Positions 47,329-56,046 of a stretch of 64,000 nucleotides of DNA are shown here, piece after piece (the stretch's first letter is position 1; every line of letters starts with the position of its first letter). Under the pieces are notes generated by a model. The model did no database searches. It saw nothing but the letters and a program-made list of their open reading frames with translations, and was not told the DNA's origin. The translations under genes were made by a program, and so were the position numbers. Origin of the DNA: Pelagimonas sp. Its GTDB lineage: Bacteria; Pseudomonadota; Alphaproteobacteria; Rhodobacterales; Rhodobacteraceae. The DNA lies in assembly GCA_025210345.1 (NCBI GenBank), contig JAOARX010000037.1, positions 37,991 to 101,990 of the forward strand. Reading direction: 5' to 3'.

Positions 47329-48396
47329 ATGAATATGCATTTGAACCAGTCTGGAACCGAAGATCCCACCCGCGAAGAGGCCGAAGCGGCATTGGCGCTT
47401 TTGCGGCGCTGGGCGGATTCGACCGGTCAGGCCCTGAATATGCCGCTGGGCAACGCCTATCCCGAGTTTCGGCGCGACTATCCCGAAGGTTTTACAGTGT
47501 CGGATGCCTACAAGGCGTCGATGCCGGATCTGCAAAACGGGCCCTCGTCTTTGATCCGCGGTGAAAACCGCGCGATTCAGCATGTGGGGATTTCCAATTT
47601 TCGCCTGCCCGTTCGCTTTCACAGCCGCGATGGGGCTGATCTTGTGCTTGAAACCTCGGTCACGGGTACGGTCAGCCTTGAGGCGGACAAGAAGGGCATC
47701 AACATGAGCCGCATCATGCGGTCCTTCTACGAGTATTCCGAAAAAACCTTTAGTTTTGAGGTGATCGACGCGGTTCTTGATGGCTATAAGGCGGATCTGG
47801 ACAGTTTGGATGCCCGTATTTCGATGCGCCTTTCCTATCCACTGCGTGTCAACAGCCTGCGCTCTGGCCTGACGGGCTATCAGTATTACGACATCGCACT
47901 TGAGATGGTTGAGCGCGACGGGCTGCGCCAAAAACTGCTGCATCTTGACTATGTCTATTCGTCGACCTGCCCCTGTTCGCTGGAACTGTCCGAGCATGCG
48001 CGTTCGGAGCGTGGGCAGTTGGCGACGCCGCATTCCCAACGGTCAGTGGCACGGATTTCGGTGCAGGTTCTGTCCGGCGATTGCCTGTGGTTCGAAGATC
48101 TGATCGAAACCTGCCGCGCGGCTGTGCCGACCGAAACGCAGGTTATGGTCAAACGCGAGGACGAACAGGCCTTTGCCGAACTTAACGCCGCCAATCCGAT
48201 CTTTGTCGAAGATGCGGTGCGCCTCTTTGCGCAAGGGCTGTTGGCTGATCCGCGCATCGGAGATTTCCGCGTGCTTGCGAGCCATCAAGAAAGCCTGCAC
48301 AGCCATGATGCGGTTTCTGTCCTGACCGAGGGCCCGACCTTTGCGCAGCCCAATATGGACCCCAACCTGTTCTCGACGCTGATCCATCATGGATAA
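47329..48396 (+). CDS. folE2: GTP cyclohydrolase FolE2 (type IB)
   Basis: FolE2 converts GTP to dihydroneopterin triphosphate, the first step of folate (and queuosine) synthesis, using a different fold and metal preference than FolE. The 355-residue protein includes the metal/substrate Cys in YSSTCPCSLELSEHA (about 207-221) and the conserved NMSRIMRSFYEY (about 126-137). The reading frame begins at 47254, but ATG 47329 is preferred because GGGAGG precedes it. FolE2 is often kept or induced under zinc limitation; no Zur-like site was recognised here. Confidence 0.92.
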   Translation: MNMHLNQSGTEDPTREEAEAALALLRRWADSTGQALNMPLGNAYPEFRRDYPEGFTVSDAYKASMPDLQNGPSSLIRGENRAIQHVGISNFRLPVRFHSRDGADLVLETSVTGTVSLEADKKGINMSRIMRSFYEYSEKTFSFEVIDAVLDGYKADLDSLDARISMRLSYPLRVNSLRSGLTGYQYYDIALEMVERDGLRQKLLHLDYVYSSTCPCSLELSEHARSERGQLATPHSQRSVARISVQVLSGDCLWFEDLIETCRAAVPTETQVMVKREDEQAFAELNAANPIFVEDAVRLFAQGLLADPRIGDFRVLASHQESLHSHDAVSVLTEGPTFAQPNMDPNLFSTLIHHG

Positions 48397-48551
48397 AGTG
48401 CCGCGAAACTAGGCAGATCAGGAAATCGCGCCACTTTTAGACATCGTTTCGAGAATTTAACCTTTTCGGAACGGTGCGTTCATCTCTTGATCAGAATTTT
48501 CATGGCAGTCTGTACGCAGGGGAGGAAACCCAGACACATGAGGTTTCCGAA

Positions 48552-48800
48552 ATGCCAAGACATAACGTTCAAATTGCCTTCGGAAATGCGGGCGGAAATG
48601 CGGGGGCAACATTGCCCTTGAAGGCGCGCATCGACCAGTTCTTTCTGGAAAAGGGGCTGGGGTTCAATCCCTACGGGATGCGGCGCGCGCGGCTCAAAGA
48701 GATCATTATGCTTGAGGCGCTCAGCGAAGAGCAGTTGTCTTATACCGGTTTACGGCGCGAAGACATTCTTCCGCATGTGTTTTCCGACATCCTTGTATGA
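48552..48800 (+). CDS. Small protein with DUF1127-like C-terminus (82 aa)
   Basis: This 82-residue protein has a low-complexity head (GNAGGNAGA) followed by a helical, basic part. The tail LSEEQLSYTGLRREDILPHVF has the spacing of the DUF1127 motif (LS-x-R-x-L-x-D-I-G-L-x-R-x-x-I) without all of its key residues. NPYGMRRARLKE precedes it. DUF1127 proteins can be RNA-binding regulators in this order. The ATG at 48552 has GAGG upstream; an in-frame GTG at 48474 would add 26 residues. Function is unknown. Confidence 0.65.
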   Translation: MPRHNVQIAFGNAGGNAGATLPLKARIDQFFLEKGLGFNPYGMRRARLKEIIMLEALSEEQLSYTGLRREDILPHVFSDILV

Positions 48801-48921
48801 TTTCCACGGGTGAGTACACAGGGGAGCGCACGGGGGAACACAGGGGGTAATCGGGTCTGAAGCGCATGGGGCGCATCACAACCGCTTGACACTCTGGGCC
48901 GCTCTCACCAAGGCTGCGGGC

Positions 48922-50373
48922 ATGTTTGATATTCGCCCAGTCGCCTATGTGATCGGTTTGCTTCTAGCCTGTCTCGGGGCTTCGATGCTGTTGCCGCTTT
49001 TGGTGGACCTTGCCGAAGGGCGGGGCCAGTGGCCCGTGTTCCTGGAAAGCGCCTTGATCACCATGTTGGTCGGCGGGTTGATGGCCCTGTCCTGCGCCAA
49101 TGCCGTGCGCGAAGGTCTGTCCATTCAACAGACCTTTTTGTTGACCACGGGTGTGTGGTTTGCGCTGCCCATCTTTGGGGCGCTTCCCTTTGTCCTGGGG
49201 GCCACCGACAGCAGCTATACCGACGCGTTTTTCGAAGCCATGTCAGGTTTGACCACCACCGGTTCGACGGTGTTGTCGGGTCTGGACGAAATGCCCAAGG
49301 GCCTGTTGCTGTGGCGTGGGTTGTTGCAATGGTTCGGCGGCATCGGCATCATTGTGATGGCCATGGTCTTTTTGCCCGAATTGCGGGTGGGTGGTATGCA
49401 GATCTTCCGCAGTGAAGGGTTTGATACCATGGGGAAAATCCTGCCACGCGCCACGCAGATCTCCAGCTCGATTTCCACGATCTATGTCTCTCTCACGCTG
49501 GCCTGTGCGGGGGCCTATATGCTGACGGGGATGAATGCCTTTGATGCCACGGTGCATGCCATGACCACCGTGGCGACCGGCGGATTTGCCAATTACGATT
49601 CATCCTTTGGGGCGTTTGGCGCACAGGCTGAATATGTCGCGGTGGTTTTCATGTTGTTGGCGGCACTGCCCTTTGTGCGCTTTGTCCAGATGAGCACCAC
49701 GCGTGATATGCGCCCGCTGTTGGCGGACAGTCAGATCCGGGTGTTCCTGATCACGGCCCTTGTTCTGGTTTTGGGCATGACATTTTGGCGGATGACCCTT
49801 CAGGGGGGCAGCGGTGAACCCGCATTCCGCAAGGTCATGTTCAACGTGGTGTCGATCTTGACCGGAACAGGTTACGCCAGTCAGGATTATGGGCAATGGG
49901 GGGGCTTTGCCGTCATCTTGTTCTTCTTTGTTGGTCTGATCGGCGGCTGCGCGGGCTCAACGGCCTGTTCGATCAAGATCTTTCGCTATCAGTTGCTGTT
50001 CAGTTCGATCCGCACCCAATTGCGCCGCATCCGCTCACCCAATGGTGTGTTTTATCCACGCTACGAAGGCCGCCCCGTCAGCGACGAAGTCATGAGCTCG
50101 GTGATTTCCTTCTTTGTTTTCTTTGTCGTGTCCATGGGGGTTCTGGCGGTGATCCTCAGCCTGACAGGTTTGGATTTCATCACCTCACTCTCCGGCGCGG
50201 CGACCGCGATTGCCAATATCGGACCCGGCTTGGGGGATGAAATCGGACCCTCGGGCAATTTTGCCGGGTTGAACGACACGGCAAAGTGGGTCCTGTCCTT
50301 TGCGATGCTGGCAGGGCGGTTAGAGTTGTTGGCGGTCTATGCGCTGTTTACGATCCGGTTCTGGAGGGCTTGA
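48922..50373 (+). CDS. trkH: TrkH-type potassium uptake protein
   Basis: This 483-residue TrkH-family membrane subunit of K+ uptake has four pore-loop repeats, including MSGLTTTGSTVL (about 108-119), TTVATGGFANYDSS (about 214-227), GCAGSTACSIKIFR near 352-365 and a fourth near TAIANIGPGLG (about 429-439). The filter Gly in each loop is visible. A TTG 36 bases upstream is possible, but the ATG gives the typical MFDIRPV start. TrkA partners are not in the window. The next gene starts directly after its stop. Confidence 0.9.
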   Translation: MFDIRPVAYVIGLLLACLGASMLLPLLVDLAEGRGQWPVFLESALITMLVGGLMALSCANAVREGLSIQQTFLLTTGVWFALPIFGALPFVLGATDSSYTDAFFEAMSGLTTTGSTVLSGLDEMPKGLLLWRGLLQWFGGIGIIVMAMVFLPELRVGGMQIFRSEGFDTMGKILPRATQISSSISTIYVSLTLACAGAYMLTGMNAFDATVHAMTTVATGGFANYDSSFGAFGAQAEYVAVVFMLLAALPFVRFVQMSTTRDMRPLLADSQIRVFLITALVLVLGMTFWRMTLQGGSGEPAFRKVMFNVVSILTGTGYASQDYGQWGGFAVILFFFVGLIGGCAGSTACSIKIFRYQLLFSSIRTQLRRIRSPNGVFYPRYEGRPVSDEVMSSVISFFVFFVVSMGVLAVILSLTGLDFITSLSGAATAIANIGPGLGDEIGPSGNFAGLNDTAKWVLSFAMLAGRLELLAVYALFTIRFWRA

Positions 50374-51960
50374 ATGCAAAAACCAATGGGAGCGCAGGTC
50401 AGCCATGCGCTGAAAGCACGTGGTGTCGATGTGATTTTTGGCATTCCCGGCGTGCACAACGTCGAGATGTATCGCGGCATCGAAGAGGCGGGGATCACCC
50501 ATGTCCTGGCGCGCCACGAACAGGGCGCGGCCTTTATGGCGGATGGGTATGCGCGCGCAACGGGCAAACCCGGAGTGTGCTATCTGATCACCGGTCCGGG
50601 CTTTTTGAACGCGACCACAGCGCTGGGGCAGGCCTATAGCGACAGCGTGCCGGTTCTGGCGCTGGCGTCCTGTCTGGATGAAACAAGCGCCCGCCGGGGC
50701 CAGCTGCATCAGATGCGCGATCAGGCGGGCGCGGGGCGAACGGTCTGTGACTGGTCCGAAGAGGTCTCGGAACCGGGGGCGGTGTATCAGCTGTTGGATC
50801 GTGCGCTTGCCGAATTCTCAAGCAAGAGACCGCGCCCCAAAGCCATGCATATGCCCATCAAAGCGCTGGGCGCACCAGCGATGGCCGCGCCGGAACCGGC
50901 GGCGCAACTGCCGCGCCCACAGGCCTCTGAGGCGCAGGTGCGGCAGGTGGTCGATGCGGTTTTGGCGGCAGATAAGCCCCTGTTCATCTTTGGGGGTGGC
51001 GCGGTCGGGGCAGGTGTGGCGGCGACAGAGGTTCTGCGCATGACCGGGGCTGCCAGCTTTGTGACCTATGCCGGACGCGGCATTGTTCCGCCAAAGACGC
51101 CTTTGTTCTTTGGGTCCTACCTTGCGCGGGGCGACAGCATCCCTGTCTTGAACCAGGCTGATCTGGTGGTTGTCCTGGGTTCTGAACTGGCCGAAGTGGA
51201 CCTTTGGCGCGATGAATTGGGCTACCTGGGCCGCATGATCCGTGTCGATCTGGACCCTGAGATTTTGGCGCAGGGAGACCCGGATGATCTGCGGATCCTG
51301 GGGGATGCGCCCGCTTTGTTGCAGGCCATGGCCGTTTCCATCCCGGCGCGGACCGAGGATCGCGCCGCATGTTGGGACGCGGCTTTTGTTGATCAAAAGC
51401 GGGCGCTCTGGCGCACAGAGGTCATCGCTGAACGCCCCGGGATTGTCGAAGTGGCAGAGGCGCTGCGGGCCGTCATGCCCGAAGATGCGATGATCTATTC
51501 GGATATGACCCAATTTGCCTATGCCGCGAAAGAGGTCTGGGATATGCCGCGCGCGGGCCATTGGCATCACCCAACGGGATTTGGCACGCTGGGCTATGCT
51601 TTGCCTGCGGGGATTGGGGGCGCCGCGGCCCGTCCGGGGTTGCCAACGGTTGTGATCGCTGGGGATTATGGGCTGCAATATACCCTGCCTGAACTGGGTG
51701 CCGCGGTCGAGCTGGGCTTGCCTATGCCGATCTTGATTTGGGACAATGGGGAACTGGCCGAGATCAAGGATGCCATGGTCGAAAGCCAGATTGCCCCGAA
51801 CGCGGTGGTCGCGCGCAACCCGGATTTTCTGGCCCTGGCAAAAGCCTATGGCGCCGGGGCCGTGCAACCGGGATCGTTGGAAGAATTGCAAAGCGCGTTG
51901 TTGGCGGCGTTTCGGGCGGATGGCCCGACCGTCATTCGGATGGTGCCGGGATTGATCTGA
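50374..51960 (+). CDS. Thiamine-diphosphate enzyme, 2-oxoacid decarboxylase (acetolactate-synthase-like)
   Basis: This 528-residue TPP enzyme has the usual three domains: an N-terminal pyrimidine domain with catalytic Glu in LARHEQGAAFMADGYAR (about 45-61), a central domain, and the TPP-binding GDYGLQYTLPEL (about 430) with DN ending (WDNGEL). It resembles 5-guanidino-2-oxopentanoate decarboxylase-type enzymes of arginine catabolism more than acetolactate synthase, judged from memory; substrate is unproven. It starts at the base after the trkH stop, so both are coexpressed, although no shared function is evident. Confidence 0.85.
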   Translation: MQKPMGAQVSHALKARGVDVIFGIPGVHNVEMYRGIEEAGITHVLARHEQGAAFMADGYARATGKPGVCYLITGPGFLNATTALGQAYSDSVPVLALASCLDETSARRGQLHQMRDQAGAGRTVCDWSEEVSEPGAVYQLLDRALAEFSSKRPRPKAMHMPIKALGAPAMAAPEPAAQLPRPQASEAQVRQVVDAVLAADKPLFIFGGGAVGAGVAATEVLRMTGAASFVTYAGRGIVPPKTPLFFGSYLARGDSIPVLNQADLVVVLGSELAEVDLWRDELGYLGRMIRVDLDPEILAQGDPDDLRILGDAPALLQAMAVSIPARTEDRAACWDAAFVDQKRALWRTEVIAERPGIVEVAEALRAVMPEDAMIYSDMTQFAYAAKEVWDMPRAGHWHHPTGFGTLGYALPAGIGGAAARPGLPTVVIAGDYGLQYTLPELGAAVELGLPMPILIWDNGELAEIKDAMVESQIAPNAVVARNPDFLALAKAYGAGAVQPGSLEELQSALLAAFRADGPTVIRMVPGLI

Positions 51961-52035
51961 GGTCAGGACCCATAAATCCTGCGAAATCGGAGCCCTTCGG
52001 GTGTGCAGGATGAACGGGCCCTGACCCTTAGCGGG

Positions 52036-52086
52036 GCGAGGGGCCAGCCCCTCGCGCTCCCCGGGATATTTGCAAAGAGATGAAGA
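52036..52086 (+). repeat. Dispersed composite intergenic element, copy E
   Basis: The element holds a GC hairpin GCGAGGGG-CCAG-CCCCTCGC (52036-52055), the core CTCCCCGGGATATTTG (52057-52072) and tail AAAGAGATGAAG. It lies between the convergent TPP-enzyme and valS genes, just before their shared terminator. Confidence 0.6.
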
Positions 52087-52093
52087 GATAAAG

Positions 52094-52127
52094 AAAAGCC
52101 CGGCGGTGGGTGTGCCGCCGGGCTTTT
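52094..52127. terminator. Bidirectional terminator between the TPP-enzyme gene and valS
   Basis: A perfect 13-pair stem AAAAGCCCGGCGG/CCGCCGGGCTTTT (52094-52106 with 52115-52127) closes a TGGGTGTG loop. Flanking A and T runs serve both strands. Confidence 0.92.
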
Positions 52128-52149
52128 GCGTTTGTCTAAGCTGTTTGTG

Positions 52150-55100
52150 TCAGCCGATTTCGGCCAGACGGGCGAGGGCCTCTTTGAGTTTCGCATCGTC
52201 CGCTTCGCGGGCCGCGAGATTGGCCTGGGCTTCTTCAACCACCTCTGTGGGGGCAGAGGCGATGAATTTGGGGTTGTTCAGACGTCCACGCAGACCACCC
52301 AGTTCTTTGGCCAGCTTGCCAAGCACCTTTTCCAGGCGGGCTTTTTCCTCGGCCACGTCGATGATGTCCGCCAGAGGCAGGCCGAATGTCGCGCCACCCA
52401 CGGGGATGGTGATGCAGCCCTTGGGGAAATCGCTGACCTGCTCAAGGCCCTCAATCCGCGCAAGGCGTTTGATCAGGGTTTCATTGCGCGCCCATGCGGC
52501 CTGTTCCATGTCGCCAAATTCCGTCACCAGCATCGGCACATAAAGCCCGGCGGGCACGCGCATCTGCGCGCGGGCCGAGCGCACGCCCTCGATGGTGGCG
52601 ATGACCCAGGACATTTCGGCTTCGGCCTGCGGGTCCAACAGATCGGCAGCGGTGTAGGTGGGCCAATCGCCGTGAACCAGCATCTTTTGACGCTCGCCCA
52701 GCTCGCCCCACAGCTCTTCTGTGATGAAGGGCATGATGGGGTGCAGCAGGATCAGGCATTGGTCAATCACCCACGACATGGTTTCGCGGGTTTCTTGTGC
52801 GACGGCCTCGTCCTCAGAGTTGAACAGCGGCTTGGCGAATTCCACGTACCAGTCGCAGACCTTGCCCCATGTGAAGGCATAAAGCGTGAGGGCGGCGTCG
52901 TTGAAACGGTACTCGGACAGGGCCGCGTCGACGGCTTCGCGCGCCTTGGCGGTTTCACCCATGATCCATTTGTTCAGCGTCGCCTTGGGGGCGGGCTGAC
53001 CGGCGTTCAGGCCGACCGCATTGTTCATCTCGGCAAAGCGGCAGGCGTTCCACAGCTTGGTGCCAAAGTTGCGATAGCCCGCGATGCGGTCTTTGGACAT
53101 TTTCAACACACCACCCAGCGAGGCCATGGCGGTGTTGGTAAAGCGCAGCGCATCGGCGCCATATTCGTCAATGATTTCCAGCGGGTCGATCACATTGCCC
53201 GTGGTCTTGGACATTTTCTTGCCCTTCTCGTCACGGACGAGGCCGTGCAGATAGACCGTGTGGAATGGGTTCTTTTCGTTCACTGCCTGAGACATCATCA
53301 TCATGCGCGCCACCCAGAAGAACAGGATGTCCGCGCCGGTGATCAGCACGTCGCCGGGATAGTATTTCGCCAACTCATCAGTGTCCTGCGGCCAGCCCAG
53401 CGTGCCAAAGGGCCAGAGGCCGGAGGAGAACCATGTGTCGAGGACGTCGGGGTCGCGGAACATCGGCAGTTGCATCGGACCTTCGAAGGAGCGGATGGTG
53501 CCTTCGTCTTGCGTGTCCATCAGCTTGAGGTTGGCTGCAAGGACTTCGGCAGCTTCCTGAGCGTCGGCAACAATACGGAATTCGGTGCCTTCCGCGGAAC
53601 GCAGTTTGGCGGCCTGGATGGCCTCTGCTTCGGTCGCGGCACAGATCGCGTACCAGTCGTCCTCACCGGGGATATACCAAACCGGCACCTGATGGCCCCA
53701 CCACAGCTGGCGCGAGATGCACCAGGGTTCGATGTTGTCCAGCCAATGATAAAAGGTCTTTTCGCCAGACTCAGGCATGATCTTGACGTCGCCACCGCGC
53801 ACGGCGTCCAGCGCCGGGCCTGCGATTTTCTCGGCGTCGACAAACCACTGATCGGTCAGCGCTGGTTCGATGACCACCTTTGAGCGGTCGCCAAACGGCT
53901 GCATGATCGGCTTGTTTTCGACGTAAGGCACGGTTTCGGTCACGCTGACCTTATTGCCGTCTTCGTCTTTTTCTTCGCGCGTGACCTCATGCATCACGGC
54001 GAGGCCCTCGGCGTTGATGTCAGCGATCACCTTTTTGCGTGCCTCAAACCGATCCAGCCCGCGATAGTCATCGGGAACAAGGTTCATCGCCGCGATCATA
54101 TTCTCGGTGAACTCCATCTCACCATTGGCGATTTTCTGGGCGTCTGCGGCCTCTTGCGCATAGGGGCGACCATCGGCGCGCATCGCACCTTTGGTGTCCA
54201 TCAGGCTATACATCGGGATGCCGCCGCGCTTGGCGACCTGATAGTCGTTAAAGTCATGCGCCCCGGTAATTTTCACCGCGCCCGAGCCAAAGTCCTTGTC
54301 CGGGTATTCATCGGTGATGATCGGGATCAGGCGGCGGTGCTCTTTCGGGCCAACCGGGATCTCACACAGCTTGCCGACAATCGGCGCATAACGTTCATCC
54401 GATGGATGCACCGCAACCGCGCCGTCACCCAACATGGTTTCGGGGCGGGTGGTGGCGATCGAGATATAATCACGCTCTTCCTCTAGCGTGACAGTCCCGT
54501 CTTCGTCTTTTTCGATATAGGTATAGGTCTCGCCACCGGCCAGCGGGTATTTGAAGTGCCACATATGGCCGGGGGTTTCGATGTTCTCGACCTCAAGATC
54601 GGAAATCGCGGTTTCGAAATGCGGGTCCCAGTTGACCAGACGCTTGCCGCGATAGATCAGGCCCTTGTTGTACATGTCCACAAAGACCTTGATCACCGCG
54701 TCGTGGAAATTGGCGCTGTTTTCGTGGCCGGTGCGCGGGTCACGGTCGGCCCCGGCCATGGTAAAGGCGTTGCGATCCCAATCGCAAGACGACCCAAGGC
54801 GTTGCAGCTGGTTGATGATGGTAGAGCCGTATTCGCCCTTCCATTCCCAGACTTTGTCCAGAAAGGCTTCGCGCCCCAGTTCCGCGCGGCTGGGCTGGCC
54901 GGTGTTGGCCAGCATCTTTTCCACTTGCATCTGCGTGGCGATGCCCGCGTGGTCCTGCCCCGGCTGCCACAGCGTGTCGAACCCGCGCATCCGGTGCCAG
55001 CGTACCAGAATATCCTGAAGCGTGTTGTTGAACGCATGTCCCACATGCAGCGCGCCCGTGACGTTGGGCGGCGGGATCATGATGGTAAAGGTCTCATCGC

Positions 55101-55200
55101 GGGATTTGTTTGCGCCTGCGGCAAAGGCCTTGGTCTCAAGCCATTTGGCCGTGATACGCGGTTCCGCCTCTTGGGCGTTGAATGTCTTTTCCAGAGCCAT
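52150..55200 (-). CDS. valS: Valine-tRNA ligase
   Basis: ValRS charges tRNA-Val and edits threonine. The 1016-residue class I synthetase has the HIGH-type motif [15 protein letters not shown] (about 45-59), the KMSKS-type motif KKMSKTTGN (about 655), a large editing domain between, and a C-terminal coiled-coil arm. The reading frame opens to 55368, but ATG 55200 begins the usual [16 protein letters not shown] and has AGGATC upstream. The spacer behind its start holds the terminator of the sRNA array. Confidence 0.96.
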   Translation of the reverse strand: MALEKTFNAQEAEPRITAKWLETKAFAAGANKSRDETFTIMIPPPNVTGALHVGHAFNNTLQDILVRWHRMRGFDTLWQPGQDHAGIATQMQVEKMLANTGQPSRAELGREAFLDKVWEWKGEYGSTIINQLQRLGSSCDWDRNAFTMAGADRDPRTGHENSANFHDAVIKVFVDMYNKGLIYRGKRLVNWDPHFETAISDLEVENIETPGHMWHFKYPLAGGETYTYIEKDEDGTVTLEEERDYISIATTRPETMLGDGAVAVHPSDERYAPIVGKLCEIPVGPKEHRRLIPIITDEYPDKDFGSGAVKITGAHDFNDYQVAKRGGIPMYSLMDTKGAMRADGRPYAQEAADAQKIANGEMEFTENMIAAMNLVPDDYRGLDRFEARKKVIADINAEGLAVMHEVTREEKDEDGNKVSVTETVPYVENKPIMQPFGDRSKVVIEPALTDQWFVDAEKIAGPALDAVRGGDVKIMPESGEKTFYHWLDNIEPWCISRQLWWGHQVPVWYIPGEDDWYAICAATEAEAIQAAKLRSAEGTEFRIVADAQEAAEVLAANLKLMDTQDEGTIRSFEGPMQLPMFRDPDVLDTWFSSGLWPFGTLGWPQDTDELAKYYPGDVLITGADILFFWVARMMMMSQAVNEKNPFHTVYLHGLVRDEKGKKMSKTTGNVIDPLEIIDEYGADALRFTNTAMASLGGVLKMSKDRIAGYRNFGTKLWNACRFAEMNNAVGLNAGQPAPKATLNKWIMGETAKAREAVDAALSEYRFNDAALTLYAFTWGKVCDWYVEFAKPLFNSEDEAVAQETRETMSWVIDQCLILLHPIMPFITEELWGELGERQKMLVHGDWPTYTAADLLDPQAEAEMSWVIATIEGVRSARAQMRVPAGLYVPMLVTEFGDMEQAAWARNETLIKRLARIEGLEQVSDFPKGCITIPVGGATFGLPLADIIDVAEEKARLEKVLGKLAKELGGLRGRLNNPKFIASAPTEVVEEAQANLAAREADDAKLKEALARLAEIG

Positions 55201-55280
55201 CTTGGTGATCCTCTTTTCAGCTTTGCCGGTGTGTAACGAAAGGCCGCTGTAAGGGGAAGGTTTCAGGCGGCGTTGGACAA

Positions 55281-55320
55281 GAAAAAACCGCGACGCAAGG
55301 AGGTGCATCGCGGTTCTTCT
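55281..55320 (-). terminator. Terminator of the DUF1127-sRNA transcript
   Basis: On the minus strand the stem ACCGCGATGC with its partner GCGTCGCGGT (one mismatch inside) is followed by TTTTTTC (55281-55287). It ends the sRNA array 81 bases before the start of valS on the same strand. Confidence 0.85.
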
Positions 55321-55354
55321 TTTGTCGGACCTCAGGGAGAAGGAGAGAGGCCCG
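55281..55354 (-). ncRNA. CcsR/cuckoo-type sRNA unit 5 (terminal unit)
   Basis: The last of five tandem units. Its first hairpin (55326-55354) has stem CGGACCTC/GAGGCCCG with one mismatch and an RNA loop TCTCCTTCTCCCT, slightly degenerate. Its second hairpin (55281-55320) has stem ACCGCGA/TCGCGGT and an RNA loop with CACCTCCTT, identical to the 16S rRNA anti-Shine-Dalgarno tail, and ends in TTTTTT, so it doubles as the array terminator. Confidence 0.75.
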
Positions 55355-55358
55355 CGCT

Positions 55359-55433
55359 GCGGCACCACCAGGGAGGAGGAGAGGTGCTACCGCCAGTTAT
55401 GAAGGTCCGAAAGGGAGGAGAAGGACCTTGCAT
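55359..55433 (-). ncRNA. CcsR/cuckoo-type sRNA unit 4
   Basis: Two hairpins: 55399-55433 (stem AAGGTCC/GGACCTT, RNA loop TTCTCCTCCCTTTC, degenerate) and 55359-55393 (stem starting GCGGCACCACC, two mismatches, RNA loop TCTCCTCCTCCCT). No small hairpin separates it from unit 5. Confidence 0.75.
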
Positions 55434-55464
55434 CTCAGTTGGGGTATCGAACCCCGGAATTCGT

Positions 55465-55539
55465 GCGGTGATGCCAGGGAGGAGGAGAGGCACCACCGCT
55501 TCGCATGAAGGCCCCAGGGAGGAGGAGAGGGACCTTACA
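55465..55539 (-). ncRNA. CcsR/cuckoo-type sRNA unit 3
   Basis: Two hairpins: 55506-55539 (stem AAGGCCCC/GGGACCTT) and 55465-55499 (stem GCGGTGATGCC/GGCACCACCGC, one mismatch). Both RNA loops read TCTCCTCCTCCCT. A small hairpin GGGGT-ATCGA-ACCCC (55441-55455) separates it from unit 4. Confidence 0.8.
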
Positions 55540-55569
55540 TTCTAGTGGGGCGCGCGCCCCGGAAACCTT

Positions 55570-55646
55570 GCGACGATGCCAGGGAGGAGGAGAGGCACCG
55601 TCGCTTTTGATGAAGACCCCAGGGAGGAGGAGAGGGGCCTTGCATC
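55570..55646 (-). ncRNA. CcsR/cuckoo-type sRNA unit 2
   Basis: Two hairpins: 55609-55646 (stem GATGAAGACCCC with GGGGCCTTGCATC, one bulge and one wobble-type mismatch) and 55570-55604 (stem GCGACGATGCC/GGCACCGTCGC, one mismatch). Both RNA loops read TCTCCTCCTCCCT. A palindrome GGGGCGCGCGCCCC (55547-55560) separates it from unit 3. Confidence 0.8.
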
Positions 55647-55673
55647 TCTGGGTCATTCTGACCCGTATTTAGC

Positions 55674-55750
55674 GGCGACACCCTCAGGGAGGAGGAGAGA
55701 GGATGTCACCGTTGCCGAACCAAGGCAGGGAGGAGGAGAGCCCCGGTCCG
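55674..55750 (-). ncRNA. CcsR/cuckoo-type sRNA unit 1
   Basis: The unit nearest the DUF1127 gene, beginning eight bases after its stop. Hairpins: 55719-55747 (stem ACC-AA-GGC/GCC-CC-GGT with a 2x2 internal loop) and 55674-55710 (stem GACACCCTC/GAGGATGTC, one mismatch, extended outward). Both RNA loops read TCTCCTCCTCCCT. In Rhodobacter sphaeroides homologous CcsR RNAs are cut from a transcript that also encodes the DUF1127 protein, and they affect C1 metabolism and pyruvate dehydrogenase under stress. A hairpin GGGTCA-TTC-TGACCC (55650-55664) separates it from unit 2. Confidence 0.82.
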
Positions 55751-55757
55751 AAATTCC

Positions 55758-55976
55758 TTAGGCCTCGTATGCGGCCTGATATGCGATCCGGCGAATTTCG
55801 CCGCGGGCAAGACCAAGGTCAGCCAGTTCGCGATTGCTTAGCGCACCCAGCTCGCCCAACGTCCTGCGATACAGCTTGCGGCGCGCCATTGCGCTACGAA
55901 CCGAGGCGACCATCGCGTTCAGACGCGCGGCAAAGCCTGAGTTCTGAGCTGTCGTTATCTCGGTTGCAAATGCCAT
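55758..55976 (-). CDS. DUF1127 small protein, host gene of the sRNA array (CcaF1-like)
   Basis: This 72-residue basic protein has the DUF1127 motif LGALSNRELADLGLARGEIRR in its second half (about 45-65). In Rhodobacter sphaeroides the homologous DUF1127 protein CcaF1 is an RNA-binding protein that affects maturation and turnover of the CcsR RNAs encoded behind it. ATG 55976 was preferred over 55991 because GAGG lies before it. The sRNA array starts directly after the stop, and a heat-shock-type promoter lies about 40 bases upstream. Confidence 0.88.
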   Translation of the reverse strand: MAFATEITTAQNSGFAARLNAMVASVRSAMARRKLYRRTLGELGALSNRELADLGLARGEIRRIAYQAAYEA

Positions 55977-56016
55977 CGTAAGCTGCCTCATTGGCGTTGT
56001 TCATCTTGTCTGGGAT

Positions 56017-56046
56017 TAAGATGGGGGAAATGCTGCGCTTGCACAA
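56017..56046 (-). promoter_or_regulatory. Putative RpoH-type promoter of the DUF1127-sRNA unit
   Basis: On the minus strand, -35 TTGTGC (56041-56046) and -10 CCCCATCTTA (56017-56026) are separated by 14 bases. The -10 is a good match to the alphaproteobacterial heat-shock sigma consensus CCCCAT-n-T; the -35 is weaker. The position about 40 bases before the DUF1127 ATG fits. RpoHI/RpoHII control is known for the homologous unit in Rhodobacter sphaeroides. Confidence 0.6.

Noticed and set aside
55321..55745. Eight AGGGAGGAGGAGAG runs on the plus strand that look like repeated ribosome-binding sites or a microsatellite
   Set aside because: Each run is the loop of an inverted repeat, no coding frame follows any of them, and the arrangement makes sense only as minus-strand sRNA hairpins with a minus-strand terminator.
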